Notes: generated from the sequence alone by a model not told the origin. 64,000 nt of DNA from Sphingobium cloacae (GCF_002355855.1 NZ_AP017655.1:496001-560000); one strand, 5' to 3'; numbered from the stretch's first letter, positions 52,223 to 61,970 are shown. A program made the numbers and translations.

Positions 52223-52423
52223 AATTTTTGTCCGTCAAGGGTGGATTGGCGACAGTCCGCTTTCTTCATTCCGTTCGCCCTGAGCGAAGTCGAAGGGCAC
52301 GGCCGACCGTAGGGAGGCCACTTTGCTCCGCCCAGTGGAGGGCTTCGGCAAGCTCAGCCCGAACGGAGATTGGATGTCCGCTCTTGGCCGAATCCAGCCA
52401 TCGCGGGACCGTAATCCGTCGCC
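52223..52423. other. intergenic region with an inverted REP-like pair
   Basis: This 200-nt region between the convergent helicase gene and radC holds two inverted REP-like units, listed separately. No gene is seen. Confidence 0.5.
52268..52372. repeat. inverted pair of REP-like elements
   Basis: Copy one starts at about 52270 as CCGTTCGCCCTGAGCGAAG. Copy two is in reverse orientation at 52342-52372, its complement starting CCGTTCGGGCTGAGCTTGC. Both share CCGTTCG..CTGAGC and a GAAG end. Such GTTCG..CTGAGC repeats are typical REP-like units in sphingomonad intergenic regions, often with a RAYT transposase elsewhere. Confidence 0.65.
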
Positions 52424-53110
52424 CTACAGCAACCCCTTGGCCCGCATGCTGCTATGGCCGTGCGATCCGATGATGATATGGTCGTGGACGGAGATATTGA
52501 GCCGCCTGCCCGCTTCGACGAGCTGCCGCGTGACCTCTATGTCCTGCCGGCTGGGCTCGGGCGATCCGCTGGGATGGTTGTGCACCAGTATCAGCGCGGC
52601 CGACCCCAGGTCGATGGCCCGGCGGATCACCTCGCGCGTGTAGATGGCGGCCTGGTCGATGGAGCCGTCGCCCATATGCTCGTCGCGGATCAGCATGTTG
52701 CGGCTGTTGAGGTGCAGCACCCGCACCCGCTCCACCCCCAGATAGGCCATGTCCGCGCGCAGATAGTCGAGCAGCGCCTGCCAGCTTGCCAGGACGGGCT
52801 TTTCCGCCACCTCGTTCCGCAGCATCCGCAGCAGCGTCGCATGGACGATCTTGATGGCGGCGATGCTGGTGTCGCCCATGCCGGGGACGCGGGCGATGGC
52901 CTGCCAGTCGGCGGTCATCAATGCGCCGATCCCGCCGAACTCCCGCAGCAGCGCCTTTGCCAGCGGCTTGGTGTCGCGGCGCGGGATGGCCAGGGCCAGC
53001 AGATATTCGATCAGTTCATGGTCATGCAGCGCATCGCCGCCGCTATCCGCCAGTTTCTGCCGCAGCCGGGCGCGATGCCCCGTTCCGTCATGGCCGGCCT
53101 TGCTTGCCAT
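52424..53110 (-). CDS. radC: RadC family (MPN/JAB domain) DNA repair-associated protein
   Basis: The protein has 228 aa with N-terminal helix-hairpin-helix-like segments (GALMTADWQAIARVPGMGDT) and the JAMM metal motif: a conserved E, then HNHPSGSPEPSRQDIEVT, with EHMGDGSIDQAAIYTRE before it. RadC-type proteins are commonly annotated as repair proteins, but their biochemical role is unresolved. It is convergent with the helicase gene. Confidence 0.92.
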   Translation of the reverse strand: MASKAGHDGTGHRARLRQKLADSGGDALHDHELIEYLLALAIPRRDTKPLAKALLREFGGIGALMTADWQAIARVPGMGDTSIAAIKIVHATLLRMLRNEVAEKPVLASWQALLDYLRADMAYLGVERVRVLHLNSRNMLIRDEHMGDGSIDQAAIYTREVIRRAIDLGSAALILVHNHPSGSPEPSRQDIEVTRQLVEAGRRLNISVHDHIIIGSHGHSSMRAKGLL

Positions 53111-53274
53111 TTTCGCCGATCTTCCCTGTCCCCATCATGTAGGGGGCCTATGCGCTGGGGATTTTCGGGGCAAGGATATTTAGTCTGTCTGGGACGTTAT
53201 GCAGGCGTTACAGATGACGGATGCTGTTCGAAAGCCGGGGGTTGACCAGACGGATGGAAGAGGAAGACGGCGAC

Positions 53275-56200
53275 ATGAAGGTTCGCCGGAACTGGTTGCG
53301 CTGGCTGGGCGCGGGCATCGGGCTGCTCGCGCTGGTGCTGGTCGCGCTGTGGACGCAGCGCGCGCCGATCGCTGAAAATTTCATCAGCCGCGAACTCAAC
53401 CGGCGCGGCGTCGAGGCGCGTTACGAACTGGCGCGTATCGGCCTTCGGACGCAGCGGATCGAGAATATCTCGCTGGGCGATCCGGCCGATCCCGACTTCA
53501 CGGCGCGCTGGGTGGAAGTCGACATCGCCTTTGCGGGGGTGACGCCGCAGGCGGCGGCCGTGCGCGCGGGCGGGGTCCGGATGCGCGCTTCGCTGCATGA
53601 CGGCGTCCTCGATCTGGGCGAGCTCGACAAGTTCCGCGATCCGGCCTCGACCGCGCCGTTCAGCCTCCCCGATATCGTCCTGGCGCTGAACGACGCGCGG
53701 GTTCGCCTCGATACCGATGCCGGGGCGGTGGGGATGCGGATCGACGGGCAGGGCCATCTCCAGTCCGGCTTTCGCGGCAAGCTCGCCGCCGTCATGCCCC
53801 GCGCGCGGCTGGCCGATTGCGGGCTGGCGGGCGGATCGGCATGGCTCGATATCCGCATGAACGCGGGGCAGCCGCGTCTTTCCGGGCCGCTGCGGGGCAA
53901 GGCGATCGCCTGCCGGGGTGCGGCCACGGCGATGGCGCGCCCGGTCGCGAATATCGACCTCACGCTCGGCAAGGCGCTGGACCGCTGGACCGGAACGGCG
54001 CAGCTTGGCGGAGAAGCGCTCAAGTCCAACGGGATCGTGCTGGCGTCGCCCTCGGCGCGGATCGGCTTCGACGGGACCGCCAGGGGCACCGGCGGACAGG
54101 CGCGCGTCGCCGCGCGCGCCTTTTCGGCCGGGCCCGCCATGGCCGGGCAGACGGTGCTGAAGGGCACTTGGAACGCCGGGGCCGATGGCGCGAATTTCCA
54201 GGGCGATCTTTCGGCCCGCCATATCCGCGCGTTGGGCCGCGATCCTCTGGCGTCCCTGCGCGAATCGACCGCCGGTTCGCCGGTCGGCCCTCTGGGCGCG
54301 CGGCTGGCCGACGCCCTGAAACGCGCGGGGGAGGACAACCTCCTCCACGCGCGGCTGGCTCTCGTCCAGCGGAAAGGGGCGGGCAGCATCGTCCTCAACG
54401 ACACGCATTTCTCCGCGCGCAGTGGCGCGCGCGTCGACCTGTCGCAGGACGGCCGCTTCACGCTATCCTGGCCGGGCCGGAAGGGCGCGGGCGTGGACTG
54501 GGCGCTCGATGGCGCGGTGACCACCGACGGCGGCGGCCTGCCGCGCTCGGCGCTGCGGCTTGCGAAGCGGCCCGGCGGCGGCTTTGGCGGGCAATGGTTC
54601 GTCGATCCCTACAAGGCGGCGGGCGCGTCCCTGTCGCTGGAGCCGGTGCGATTCGCCGCCGGGCCGGAAGGACAGACCCGATTCTCGACCGTCATGCGAC
54701 TCGACGGTCCTTTGCCCGACGGCGGGATCAAGGGCCTCTCCACGCCCGTGGAAGGCGTGTTGGCGTCCAACGGCGCGCTCTCCATCAACCCCCGTTGCAT
54801 CCCCCTGTCGCTGACCGAGGCGCGCTATGGCGGATTCGCGCTGGGCCGGACGCGGCAGACGCTTTGCCCCCTGCCGGGCGGGCCGATGCTGGCCATGGGC
54901 GCGGGCGGCGGCCTGCGCGGCGGCGTGTCCGTCCGCAACGTCGCGATCGACGGACGCAGCGGGAGCAGCCCCATGCGCCTGCAAGCGGATGAGGCGCGGT
55001 TCGTGCTCGGCCAGACCGGGTTCCAGCTCGCCAACGCCGCCTTCACCGTCGGACCGCAGGACGCGCCGGTGCGGCTGGCCGCGGCGAAGCTGGACGGGCG
55101 CATGTCCGGACGGGGCTTCGCCGGCAGGGCCGAGGATGCCGGGGGCCGGATCGGCGCCGTCCCGCTCATCGTCGAAAAGGGCCGGGGCGACTGGCGTTTC
55201 GCCGATGGCGTCCTGACCTTCAAGGCCGCCCTGTCCGTGCGCGACGCCCAGGACAAGCCGCGCTTCAACCCGCTCGACGTGCCGGACTTCACCCTTACCA
55301 TGAAGGACGGACGCATCGCCGCGACGGGCAACCTGCGCGCCCCGCGCAACGGCGCCCTGGTGGCGCGGGCCGACATCGCGCACGACCTCAACAGCGCGAA
55401 GGGCCATGCGGTCCTCTCCGTGCCCGGCCTTGTGTTCGACCCCGGCCTGCAACCCGACGACCTGACCGGACTGACGCTGGGCGTCGTCGCCAATGTCGCG
55501 GCCCGGATCAGCGGCGAAGGACATATCCGCTGGAGCGATTCGGCCGTTACCAGCGACGGCGTTTTCCGCACCGACAATGCCGATCTCGCCGCCGCGTTCG
55601 GCCCGGTGCAGGGCCTGTCGGGCGAACTGCGCTTCACCGACCTTCTGGGGCTGGTAAGCGCGCCGGGGCAGGAGGTGCGGATCAAATCCGTCAATCCCGG
55701 CGTCGAGGTGCGCGACGGCGTGGTCCGTTACCGCCTCGAACCCGATCAGCATGTCCATATCGAAGGCGGCGGATGGCCCTTCGCCGGCGGTCAGCTGGTC
55801 CTGCTGCCCACCACCATGGATTTCAGCGCCGATGTCGACCGCTACATGACCTTCCGCGTGCTGGGGCTGGACGCCGGGGCCTTCATCCAGGCGATGGAGC
55901 TGGAGAATGTCTCGGCCACCGGCACGTTCGACGGCATCATGCCGCTCATCTTCAACGCCAGGGGCGGGCGGGTGTCGGGCGGCGTGCTGGTCGCGCGGCA
56001 GCAGGGCATGCCGCCCCTGATGATGCCCGAAGGCGTCCTGCCCAGCATCCCCTGCGACCCCGCGCGCCAGTCCGGCGTCCTGTCCTATGTCGGCCCGGTG
56101 TCGAACGAGCAGCTGGGCGTCATGGGCAAGATGGCCTTCGACGCGCTGAAGGACCTCCAATATAAATGCCTTACCATCCTGCTCGATGGCGCGCTGGACG

Positions 56201-56478
56201 GCGAGATGGTGACGAACGTGGTCTTCAACGGCGTCAACCGCGGCAAGCTGGGCGACGCGCCGGAGGGCATCGCGCGCAGCTTCATCGGCCTGCCGTTCAT
56301 CTTCAACGTGCGGATCGCCGCGCCTTTCCGGGGCCTGATGGGCACGGCCCAGTCGCTCGTCAATCCCAACGCCCTGCTTCAGAACAGCGTCGGCGACGAA
56401 GTGCAGCAAAAGATGCGGGAAGGGGTTGCGGTTCAGCCTGCGGCAAGCGACACTATGTCACACGGGGAGCGGAAATGA
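53275..56478 (+). CDS. ydbH: YdbH-family intermembrane phospholipid transport protein
   Basis: The protein has 1067 aa. The start at 53275 follows GAGGAAGACGGCGAC; an in-frame ATG at 53254 is possible. An N-terminal membrane anchor (about 12-30, AGIGLLALVLVALWT) is followed by a long beta-strand-rich AsmA/TAM-like region with a DUF748/YdbH C-terminal part (VTNVVFNGVNRGKLGDAPEG, then ARSFIGLPFIFNVRIAAPF). E. coli YdbH with YnbE bridges the inner and outer membranes for phospholipid traffic. The stop overlaps the ynbE ATG, giving the expected order ydbH-ynbE-ydbL. Confidence 0.85.
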   Translation: MKVRRNWLRWLGAGIGLLALVLVALWTQRAPIAENFISRELNRRGVEARYELARIGLRTQRIENISLGDPADPDFTARWVEVDIAFAGVTPQAAAVRAGGVRMRASLHDGVLDLGELDKFRDPASTAPFSLPDIVLALNDARVRLDTDAGAVGMRIDGQGHLQSGFRGKLAAVMPRARLADCGLAGGSAWLDIRMNAGQPRLSGPLRGKAIACRGAATAMARPVANIDLTLGKALDRWTGTAQLGGEALKSNGIVLASPSARIGFDGTARGTGGQARVAARAFSAGPAMAGQTVLKGTWNAGADGANFQGDLSARHIRALGRDPLASLRESTAGSPVGPLGARLADALKRAGEDNLLHARLALVQRKGAGSIVLNDTHFSARSGARVDLSQDGRFTLSWPGRKGAGVDWALDGAVTTDGGGLPRSALRLAKRPGGGFGGQWFVDPYKAAGASLSLEPVRFAAGPEGQTRFSTVMRLDGPLPDGGIKGLSTPVEGVLASNGALSINPRCIPLSLTEARYGGFALGRTRQTLCPLPGGPMLAMGAGGGLRGGVSVRNVAIDGRSGSSPMRLQADEARFVLGQTGFQLANAAFTVGPQDAPVRLAAAKLDGRMSGRGFAGRAEDAGGRIGAVPLIVEKGRGDWRFADGVLTFKAALSVRDAQDKPRFNPLDVPDFTLTMKDGRIAATGNLRAPRNGALVARADIAHDLNSAKGHAVLSVPGLVFDPGLQPDDLTGLTLGVVANVAARISGEGHIRWSDSAVTSDGVFRTDNADLAAAFGPVQGLSGELRFTDLLGLVSAPGQEVRIKSVNPGVEVRDGVVRYRLEPDQHVHIEGGGWPFAGGQLVLLPTTMDFSADVDRYMTFRVLGLDAGAFIQAMELENVSATGTFDGIMPLIFNARGGRVSGGVLVARQQGMPPLMMPEGVLPSIPCDPARQSGVLSYVGPVSNEQLGVMGKMAFDALKDLQYKCLTILLDGALDGEMVTNVVFNGVNRGKLGDAPEGIARSFIGLPFIFNVRIAAPFRGLMGTAQSLVNPNALLQNSVGDEVQQKMREGVAVQPAASDTMSHGERK

Positions 56479-56663
56479 CGAAAACGACACTCATGACGGC
56501 GACGATCGCCAGCCTGGCCCTGGGGGGCTGCATTCAGGTGAAGGCCCCCGAAAAGCCTATCGAAATCAACCTCAACGTGAAGATCCAGCAGGAAGTCGTT
56601 GTGAAACTGCAACGCGACGCGCAGGATCTGATCCAGAACAATCCGGAGTTGTTCCCGCAATGA
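56475..56663 (+). CDS. ynbE: YnbE-like lipoprotein
   Basis: The protein has 62 aa with a lipoprotein signal ending LALGGCIQV and the short YnbE mature segment (IEINLNVKIQQEVVVKLQRD). ATGA overlaps join it to ydbH and ydbL. In E. coli YnbE forms an outer-membrane anchored partner of YdbH. Confidence 0.85.
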   Translation: MTKTTLMTATIASLALGGCIQVKAPEKPIEINLNVKIQQEVVVKLQRDAQDLIQNNPELFPQ

Positions 56664-57061
56664 CACGCATGGTTGCAATGATCGCCACCGGCGCCGCGAT
56701 CGCTTTGGCGACGGGCCTCGCCATGAACATGCCTGCCCGGGCGCAGTCGGGCGCGGTCGCTTCGGCGATGGCGGCGGGGACGGTCGGCGAACAGGCCGAC
56801 GGCTATCTGGGCATCGCCGGTTCGGTCGGCGCGGATGTCCGGGCCGAAGTCGAATCGATCAATATCAAGCGCCGCGCCGCCTATACCGACCTCGCCGGCA
56901 AGCGCGGGGTGACGGTTCAGGATGTCGCGGCGGCCACCGGATGCCAGACGCTCAGCAACCGGGTGAAGCAGGGACAGGTCTACCGCATCGGCGGCGGGGC
57001 GTGGCAAACCAAGGGCGCGGGGGCGATCGCGCTGCCCTCCTATTGCGCCACGGCGAACTGA
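56660..57061 (+). CDS. ydbL: YdbL (DUF1318) family exported protein
   Basis: The protein has 133 aa with a signal peptide (MTRMVAMIATGAAIALATGL). The DUF1318-type region has GTVGEQADGYLGI, INIKRRAAYTDLAGKRGVTV, and CQTLSNRVKQGQVYR. In E. coli it is the third gene of the ydbH-ynbE operon, where it may act as a chaperone. The start overlaps the ynbE stop. Confidence 0.85.
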   Translation: MTRMVAMIATGAAIALATGLAMNMPARAQSGAVASAMAAGTVGEQADGYLGIAGSVGADVRAEVESINIKRRAAYTDLAGKRGVTVQDVAAATGCQTLSNRVKQGQVYRIGGGAWQTKGAGAIALPSYCATAN

Positions 57062-57246
57062 TCCCACCCCCGCGCCACGCGCCATTCCGGCGCGCGGCGC
57101 GGGGGTGGGGCAGGAAAAACATCTCCTTCCCATCCACGGTTGACTATCCCGAAGCGCCTTTCTAAACGGGCCGCGCCTTGACGGGTGCGGCCGCACGCTT
57201 CATGGCCTCTTTCCTGTAAGTTCCATCCGGACGAAGGGGATAGGCG

Positions 57247-57570
57247 ATGGCTGCGGACGCACCCGGGCAGGACCCGGCGGGGGAGGACGCGCGGATCACC
57301 TCTTTGGAGGAAAGGATCGCGCGGGCCGAACAAGCCGAAAAGGTCAGACAGGGGACGGTTCAGCAGCAGCCTGACGATGGCTCGCGGCTGGGCAACAGGG
57401 TTCTCGCGGAACTGATCGGTGGTCTTGCCGGCGGCGCGGTGATCGGCGGAGTCCTCGACTGGCTGATCGGCACGTCCCCATGGCTCCTGCTCGTGTTCCT
57501 CGGTCTCGGGATCGTGGTGGCATTCAGGAACATCATCAGATTGACGACGACGAAGCGTCCCGATCAGTAA
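57247..57570 (+). CDS. atpI: AtpI-like ATP synthase accessory protein
   Basis: The protein has 107 aa. The N-terminal half is charged and coiled (RITSLEERIARAEQAEKVRQ), then two membrane segments (LAGGAVIGGVLDWLI, LLLVFLGLGIVVAF). It is the first gene of the Fo operon, 46 nt upstream of atpB. A Shine-Dalgarno AGGGGATAGGCG precedes it. AtpI helps assembly of the c-ring. Confidence 0.88.
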   Translation: MAADAPGQDPAGEDARITSLEERIARAEQAEKVRQGTVQQQPDDGSRLGNRVLAELIGGLAGGAVIGGVLDWLIGTSPWLLLVFLGLGIVVAFRNIIRLTTTKRPDQ

Positions 57571-57616
57571 GGGACGCTTTTGTCTTAGTCCGAAGGCAAG
57601 GCACGCAGGGGTCAAA

Positions 57617-58402
57617 GTGGCAGAATCCGGCAAAATCGATCCGATGCACCAGTTTGCGATCGAACCGCTGTTCGGGACCGATCACCTGTCCATCGGCGGT
57701 TTCAACATCGCCTTCACCAACAGCGCGCTCTATATGGTGGCCGCCGCCGTGGTGCTGTGGATTTTCGTCGTCGGCGGCATGAAGCGCGAACTGGTCCCCG
57801 GCCGCTGGCAGATGGCGGTCGAATATATGACCGGCTTCATCAAGAGCCTGCTGGTGGCCAATGTGGGCGAAGGCGGGAAGAAATATATTCCCTACGTCTT
57901 TTCGCTGTTCATGTTCATCCTGCTGGCGAACCTGCTCGGCCTGCTGCCGCTGGGCCTCATCGGCCTGCACCCCTTTACCTTCACCAGCCATTTCACGGCG
58001 ACCGGCGTGCTCGCCATCCTCAGCTTCTCGATCGTGCTGATCGTCGGTTTCTGGAAGCATGGCCTGCACTTCTTCTCGCTGTTCGTGCCGCACGGCACGC
58101 CGCTGCCGATGATCCCGGTCATCTTCCCCATCGAACTGGTGTCCTTCATGGTGCGCCCGTTCAGCCTGGGGCTGCGACTGTTCGTCGCCATGACGGCGGG
58201 CCACGTCCTGCTGAAGGTGCTGGCGGGGTTCGTCATCAACAGTTCGAATGCGGGCATCGGCTACGGCCTGACGGTCGGTTCGGCCAGCTTCATCCTGATG
58301 ATCGGCATCAGCGCGCTGGAAGTGCTGGTCGCGGTGATCCAGGCCTATGTGTTCGCGCTGTTGACCTCGGTCTACATCAACGACGCCGAGAACCTGCACT
58401 GA
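57617..58402 (+). CDS. atpB: ATP synthase Fo subunit a
   Basis: The protein has 261 aa, starting at GTG 57617 (a downstream ATG is possible). The proton-channel helix contains the essential arginine in PFSLGLRLFVAMTAGHVLLK. Several transmembrane segments precede it. It works with the c-ring to translocate protons. Confidence 0.95.
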   Translation: MAESGKIDPMHQFAIEPLFGTDHLSIGGFNIAFTNSALYMVAAAVVLWIFVVGGMKRELVPGRWQMAVEYMTGFIKSLLVANVGEGGKKYIPYVFSLFMFILLANLLGLLPLGLIGLHPFTFTSHFTATGVLAILSFSIVLIVGFWKHGLHFFSLFVPHGTPLPMIPVIFPIELVSFMVRPFSLGLRLFVAMTAGHVLLKVLAGFVINSSNAGIGYGLTVGSASFILMIGISALEVLVAVIQAYVFALLTSVYINDAENLH

Positions 58403-58454
58403 TTTCGTAGAATTTGTTCAACGCTTAAAAGAGTTTAGAAAAGGAGTTTACAAC

Positions 58455-58682
58455 ATGGACGCAGAAGCCGCGAAGCTGCTCGGTGCTGGTCTGGCCGCTA
58501 TCGGTGCGGGTCTTGCCTCGCTCGGTGTGGGCAATGTCTTCGCCTCGTTCCTCGAAGGCGCGCTGCGCAACCCCGGTGCCGCCGACGGTCAGCAGGGCCG
58601 CCTGTTCATCGGTTTCGCCGCGGCCGAACTTCTGGGTCTGCTGGCGTTCGTCATCGCCATGATCCTGGTGTTCGTGGCCTGA
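58455..58682 (+). CDS. atpE: ATP synthase Fo subunit c
   Basis: The protein has 75 aa and forms a two-helix hairpin with a glycine-rich first helix (GAGLAAIGAGLASLGVGN) and the proton-binding glutamate in FAAAELLGLLAFVIA. AAAAGGAG precedes the start. Length is standard. Confidence 0.96.
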   Translation: MDAEAAKLLGAGLAAIGAGLASLGVGNVFASFLEGALRNPGAADGQQGRLFIGFAAAELLGLLAFVIAMILVFVA

Positions 58683-58766
58683 CAACCGCTTGGGAATCGG
58701 GCGGGTCGGCGGTTGCCGGCCTCGCCCGTTCCCGGAATTGACCGCGCCTGATCGGACGGATTCGAA

Positions 58767-59261
58767 ATGCCTCAAATCGCGCAAATCGCCGAAACCTATT
58801 CATCCCAGATCTTCTGGCTGCTGCTGACGTTCGGCTTCGTCTTCTTCGTCATCGGCCTTGGCATGGTGCCCAAGGTGCAGGGGACGGCGGACGCGCGCGA
58901 CGCGAAGATTTCCGGCGATCTGGACGCGGCGAAGGCGGCTTTCGCCCGCGCCGACGAAGCGGAGGCGGACTATCGCGTCCGCGACGCCGAAAGCCGCGCC
59001 ACGGCTCAGGCCGTGCTGGCGAAAGCCAAGGCGGACGCCGCGCGGGATGCCGAACGCAAGCTCGCCGCCGCCGATGCGGAGATCGCGAGCCTCATCGGCG
59101 CTGCCGAAGCCCGCATCCAGGCCGCCTCGAACGCGGCCATGGAACAGATTGAAACCGTTGCGGCCGATGCGGCGCGCGACATGGTGGCCCGCATTTCCGG
59201 CGTGGATGCGTCGGAGGATGCGGCCCGTAACGCAGTAAAGGCAGCACTGGCCCATGGCTGA
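58767..59261 (+). CDS. ATP synthase Fo subunit b'
   Basis: The protein has 164 aa with one N-terminal membrane helix (IFWLLLTFGFVFFVIGL) and a long alanine-rich coiled coil. The first of the paired b-type genes downstream of atpE is usually b' in alphaproteobacteria. The stop overlaps the next gene by 8 nt. Confidence 0.88.
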   Translation: MPQIAQIAETYSSQIFWLLLTFGFVFFVIGLGMVPKVQGTADARDAKISGDLDAAKAAFARADEAEADYRVRDAESRATAQAVLAKAKADAARDAERKLAAADAEIASLIGAAEARIQAASNAAMEQIETVAADAARDMVARISGVDASEDAARNAVKAALAHG

Positions 59262-59865
59262 GGCAGCAGGACAGCATAGCGAAGCAACGCCCCATCTGGG
59301 CGACGCGATCCATGCCGAGGGCTTGGAGCCGGTCGGCACCGTCGCGCATGAAGGCGTCGCGCCGCACAGCGATCCCAAGGCGCTCTATATGGACGCGACC
59401 GGCTGGGTCAGCCTGGCGATGGCGGTGTTCATCCTGCTTTTGCTGGTGAAGAAGGTGCCCGGCCTGATCGGCGGCGCGCTCGACAACCGCATCGCCCAGA
59501 TCAAGGCCCAGCTTGAGGAAGCCTCGAAGCTGCGCGCCGAAGCCGAAGCGTTGAAGGCGGAATATGAAGCGAAGCTGGCCGCAGCGGCCGGTGAAGCCGA
59601 CGCCATGCGCCAGTCCGCCGAGCATGAGGCGGAAACGATCCTGCACGACGCGAAGGCCAACGCCGCCGCGCTGGTGGTGCGCCGCCAGAAAATGGCCGAG
59701 GACAAGATCGGGGCCGCCGAACGCGCCGCCATCGCGGGCATCCGCGCCAGGGTGGTGAACGCCGCCACAAGCGCCGCCGCCACGCTGATCGCAGGGGGCC
59801 ACGACGCAAAGGCCGACAAGGCGCTGGTCGACAGCGCCATCAAGGAACTCGGCCCCGTAGCCTGA
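59254..59865 (+). CDS. atpF: ATP synthase Fo subunit b
   Basis: The protein has 203 aa. A hydrophilic N-terminal extension of about 45 residues precedes the membrane helix (WVSLAMAVFILLLLVKK), followed by a charged coiled coil (KAQLEEASKLRAEAEALKAE). It forms the peripheral stalk with b'. The catalytic F1 genes are not in this window, as is usual in alphaproteobacteria. Confidence 0.9.
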   Translation: MAEAAGQHSEATPHLGDAIHAEGLEPVGTVAHEGVAPHSDPKALYMDATGWVSLAMAVFILLLLVKKVPGLIGGALDNRIAQIKAQLEEASKLRAEAEALKAEYEAKLAAAAGEADAMRQSAEHEAETILHDAKANAAALVVRRQKMAEDKIGAAERAAIAGIRARVVNAATSAAATLIAGGHDAKADKALVDSAIKELGPVA

Positions 59866-59886
59866 CCGGCCGGACGCACCGAAGGA

Positions 59887-59924
59887 AAAAGGGCTGGCGC
59901 CAACACGCCGGCCCTTTTCCTTTT
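59887..59924 (+). terminator. intrinsic terminator of the atp operon
   Basis: AAGGGCTGGCG pairs with CGCCGGCCCTT (one G-T pair) around a 6-nt loop, then TTTTCCTTTT follows. It stands 20 nt after the atpF stop. Confidence 0.85.
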
Positions 59925-60050
59925 GGGTATCTCTCCTATTTCTCCTACCCTCCCTCTCGAAAAACGCGTTCCCTTCGCTATTTCATTCATGGATTCGCGA
60001 ACAACCCCGCACCCCGCCATTGCGCTCCGCGCCCCTCCCGCTATCTCAGC

Positions 60051-61970
60051 ATGATGTCGCGTCCCCAATCCCCCGACCGCTTCCACGAAGACAAGGCGAC
60101 CTTCACCGTCAAGGGCAGCCAGCCCGACATAGAGGCAGGCGTGGAAGCGATCCGCACCACGCTCAGGACCCTGCCCACGCGCCCCGGCGTCTACCGGATG
60201 CAGGACGCGCGCGGCGACGTGCTCTATGTCGGCAAGGCGCGGGTGCTCAGGAACCGGGTCGCCAACTATACGCAGGTCGACCGGCTCCCCCGCCGCCTGC
60301 AACGCATGGTGGCGCAGACCCGCTCCATGACCATCGTCACCACCAACAGCGAAGCCGAAGCGCTGCTGCTGGAAGCGCAACTCATCAAGCGGTTCCGCCC
60401 GCCGTACAATGTGCTGCTCCGCGACGACAAGAGCTTCCCCTTCATCCTGCTGCGCGACGACCACGCCTTCCCCCGCGTCCAGAAGCATCGCGGCGCACGG
60501 AAATATAAGGGCCGCTATTACGGCCCCTTCGCCAGCGCCGGATCGGTGACGCGGACGATCAACGCCTTGCAGAAACTGTTCCTGCTGCGATCCTGCACCG
60601 ACAGCTTCTTCGCCAACCGCTCCCGGCCCTGCCTGCTCTATCAGATCCGCCGCTGCTCGGCCCCCTGCGTCGGGCGGATCGACGATGCGGGCTATGCCGA
60701 ACTGGTGCGGGACGCGCAGGACTTCCTCGGCGGCAAGTCGACCGCCGTCCAGCGCAAGCTGGGCGAAGCGATGCAACTGGCCTCGGACTCGCTGGACTTC
60801 GAGCAGGCGGCGGTGTTGCGGGACCGGCTGAAGGCGCTGACCTTCATCCAGGGCAGTCAGGCGATCAATGCCGAAGGGCTGGGCGACGCCGACATCTTCG
60901 CGCTGGCGACGAAGGGCGGGGCGATGTGCATCCAGGCCTTCTTCATCCGGGGCGGGCAGAATTGGGGCCATCGCAGCTTCTTCCCCGTCCACACCGCCGA
61001 GGTGGCGGAGGATGAGGTGCTGGCGAGCTTCATGGCGCAATTCTATGAGGAAGTGCCGCCCCCCCGCCTGATCCTCGCCGACCGCGCGCCCGCCGAATGC
61101 GAACTGATGGCGGAGGCGCTGTCGGAACGGACCGGCGCGAAGGTGCGGATCGAGGTGCCGCAACGGGGCACGCGAACCCGCCTGATCCAGCAGGCGCAGC
61201 GCAACGCCGTGGAGGCGCTCGCCCGGCGGCTGGCCGAGACGACCACGCAGGCGAAGATCCTGGACGAGATGGTGGAAGTGTTCGGGCTGGACGGCGTGCC
61301 CGACCGGATCGAAATCTACGACAACAGCCATATTCAGGGCAGCCACGCGCTGGGCGCGATGGTGGTCGCGGGGCCGGAGGGTTTCCGCAAGAACGCCTAT
61401 CGCAAATTCAACATCAGGAACCCGGAGACCGCGCCGGGCGACGACTTCGCGATGATGCGCGAAGTGTTCGAGCGGCGCTTCGGCCGTGCGCAGCGGGAGG
61501 ACCCGGATCGCGACAGCGGCGAATGGCCGGACCTCGTGCTGATCGACGGCGGCAAGGGGCAGTTGTCGGCGGCGCGCGCGACGCTGGAGGAAATGGGCAT
61601 CGAGGATGTCTGCATGATCGGCATCGCGAAAGGGCCGCATCACGGCCGGGAAGGACGCGAGGTGTTCCACCTGCCGGACGGGCGGGAGGTGACTTTCCCG
61701 CTCAACCATCCGGTCCTGTTCTATCTCCAGCGGTTGCGGGACGAAGTGCATCGCTTCGCCATCGGCGCGCACCGGCAGAAGCGGAGCAAGGCGATCACCA
61801 CCAGTTCGCTGGACGACGTGCCGGGCATCGGCCCCGCGCGGAAGAAGGCGCTGCTGATGCATTTCGGCACGGCGCGGGCGGTGAAGGACGCGGCGCTGGA
61901 GGACTTGCAGCGTGCGCCGGGCGTGTCGAAGGTCGTGGCGCGGCAGGTTTACGATTATTTCCATGAATGA
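60051..61970 (+). CDS. uvrC: excinuclease ABC subunit C
   Basis: The protein has 639 aa, near the usual 600. The GIY-YIG nuclease domain (PGVYRMQDARGDVLYVGKAR, about 46-120) is followed by a UVR motif (LDFEQAAVLRDRLKAL), an RNase H-like domain with IEIYDNSHIQGSHALGAMVV and LVLIDGGKGQLSAARATLE, and C-terminal HhH motifs (VPGIGPARKKALLMHFGTAR). It makes the incisions in nucleotide excision repair with UvrA and UvrB. A long antisense frame across it is a G+C artefact. Confidence 0.97.
   Translation: MMSRPQSPDRFHEDKATFTVKGSQPDIEAGVEAIRTTLRTLPTRPGVYRMQDARGDVLYVGKARVLRNRVANYTQVDRLPRRLQRMVAQTRSMTIVTTNSEAEALLLEAQLIKRFRPPYNVLLRDDKSFPFILLRDDHAFPRVQKHRGARKYKGRYYGPFASAGSVTRTINALQKLFLLRSCTDSFFANRSRPCLLYQIRRCSAPCVGRIDDAGYAELVRDAQDFLGGKSTAVQRKLGEAMQLASDSLDFEQAAVLRDRLKALTFIQGSQAINAEGLGDADIFALATKGGAMCIQAFFIRGGQNWGHRSFFPVHTAEVAEDEVLASFMAQFYEEVPPPRLILADRAPAECELMAEALSERTGAKVRIEVPQRGTRTRLIQQAQRNAVEALARRLAETTTQAKILDEMVEVFGLDGVPDRIEIYDNSHIQGSHALGAMVVAGPEGFRKNAYRKFNIRNPETAPGDDFAMMREVFERRFGRAQREDPDRDSGEWPDLVLIDGGKGQLSAARATLEEMGIEDVCMIGIAKGPHHGREGREVFHLPDGREVTFPLNHPVLFYLQRLRDEVHRFAIGAHRQKRSKAITTSSLDDVPGIGPARKKALLMHFGTARAVKDAALEDLQRAPGVSKVVARQVYDYFHE

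Noticed and set aside
54463..56409. A 648-codon minus-strand frame across ydbH
   Set aside because: It is a shadow frame opposite a well-supported gene with coupled neighbours.
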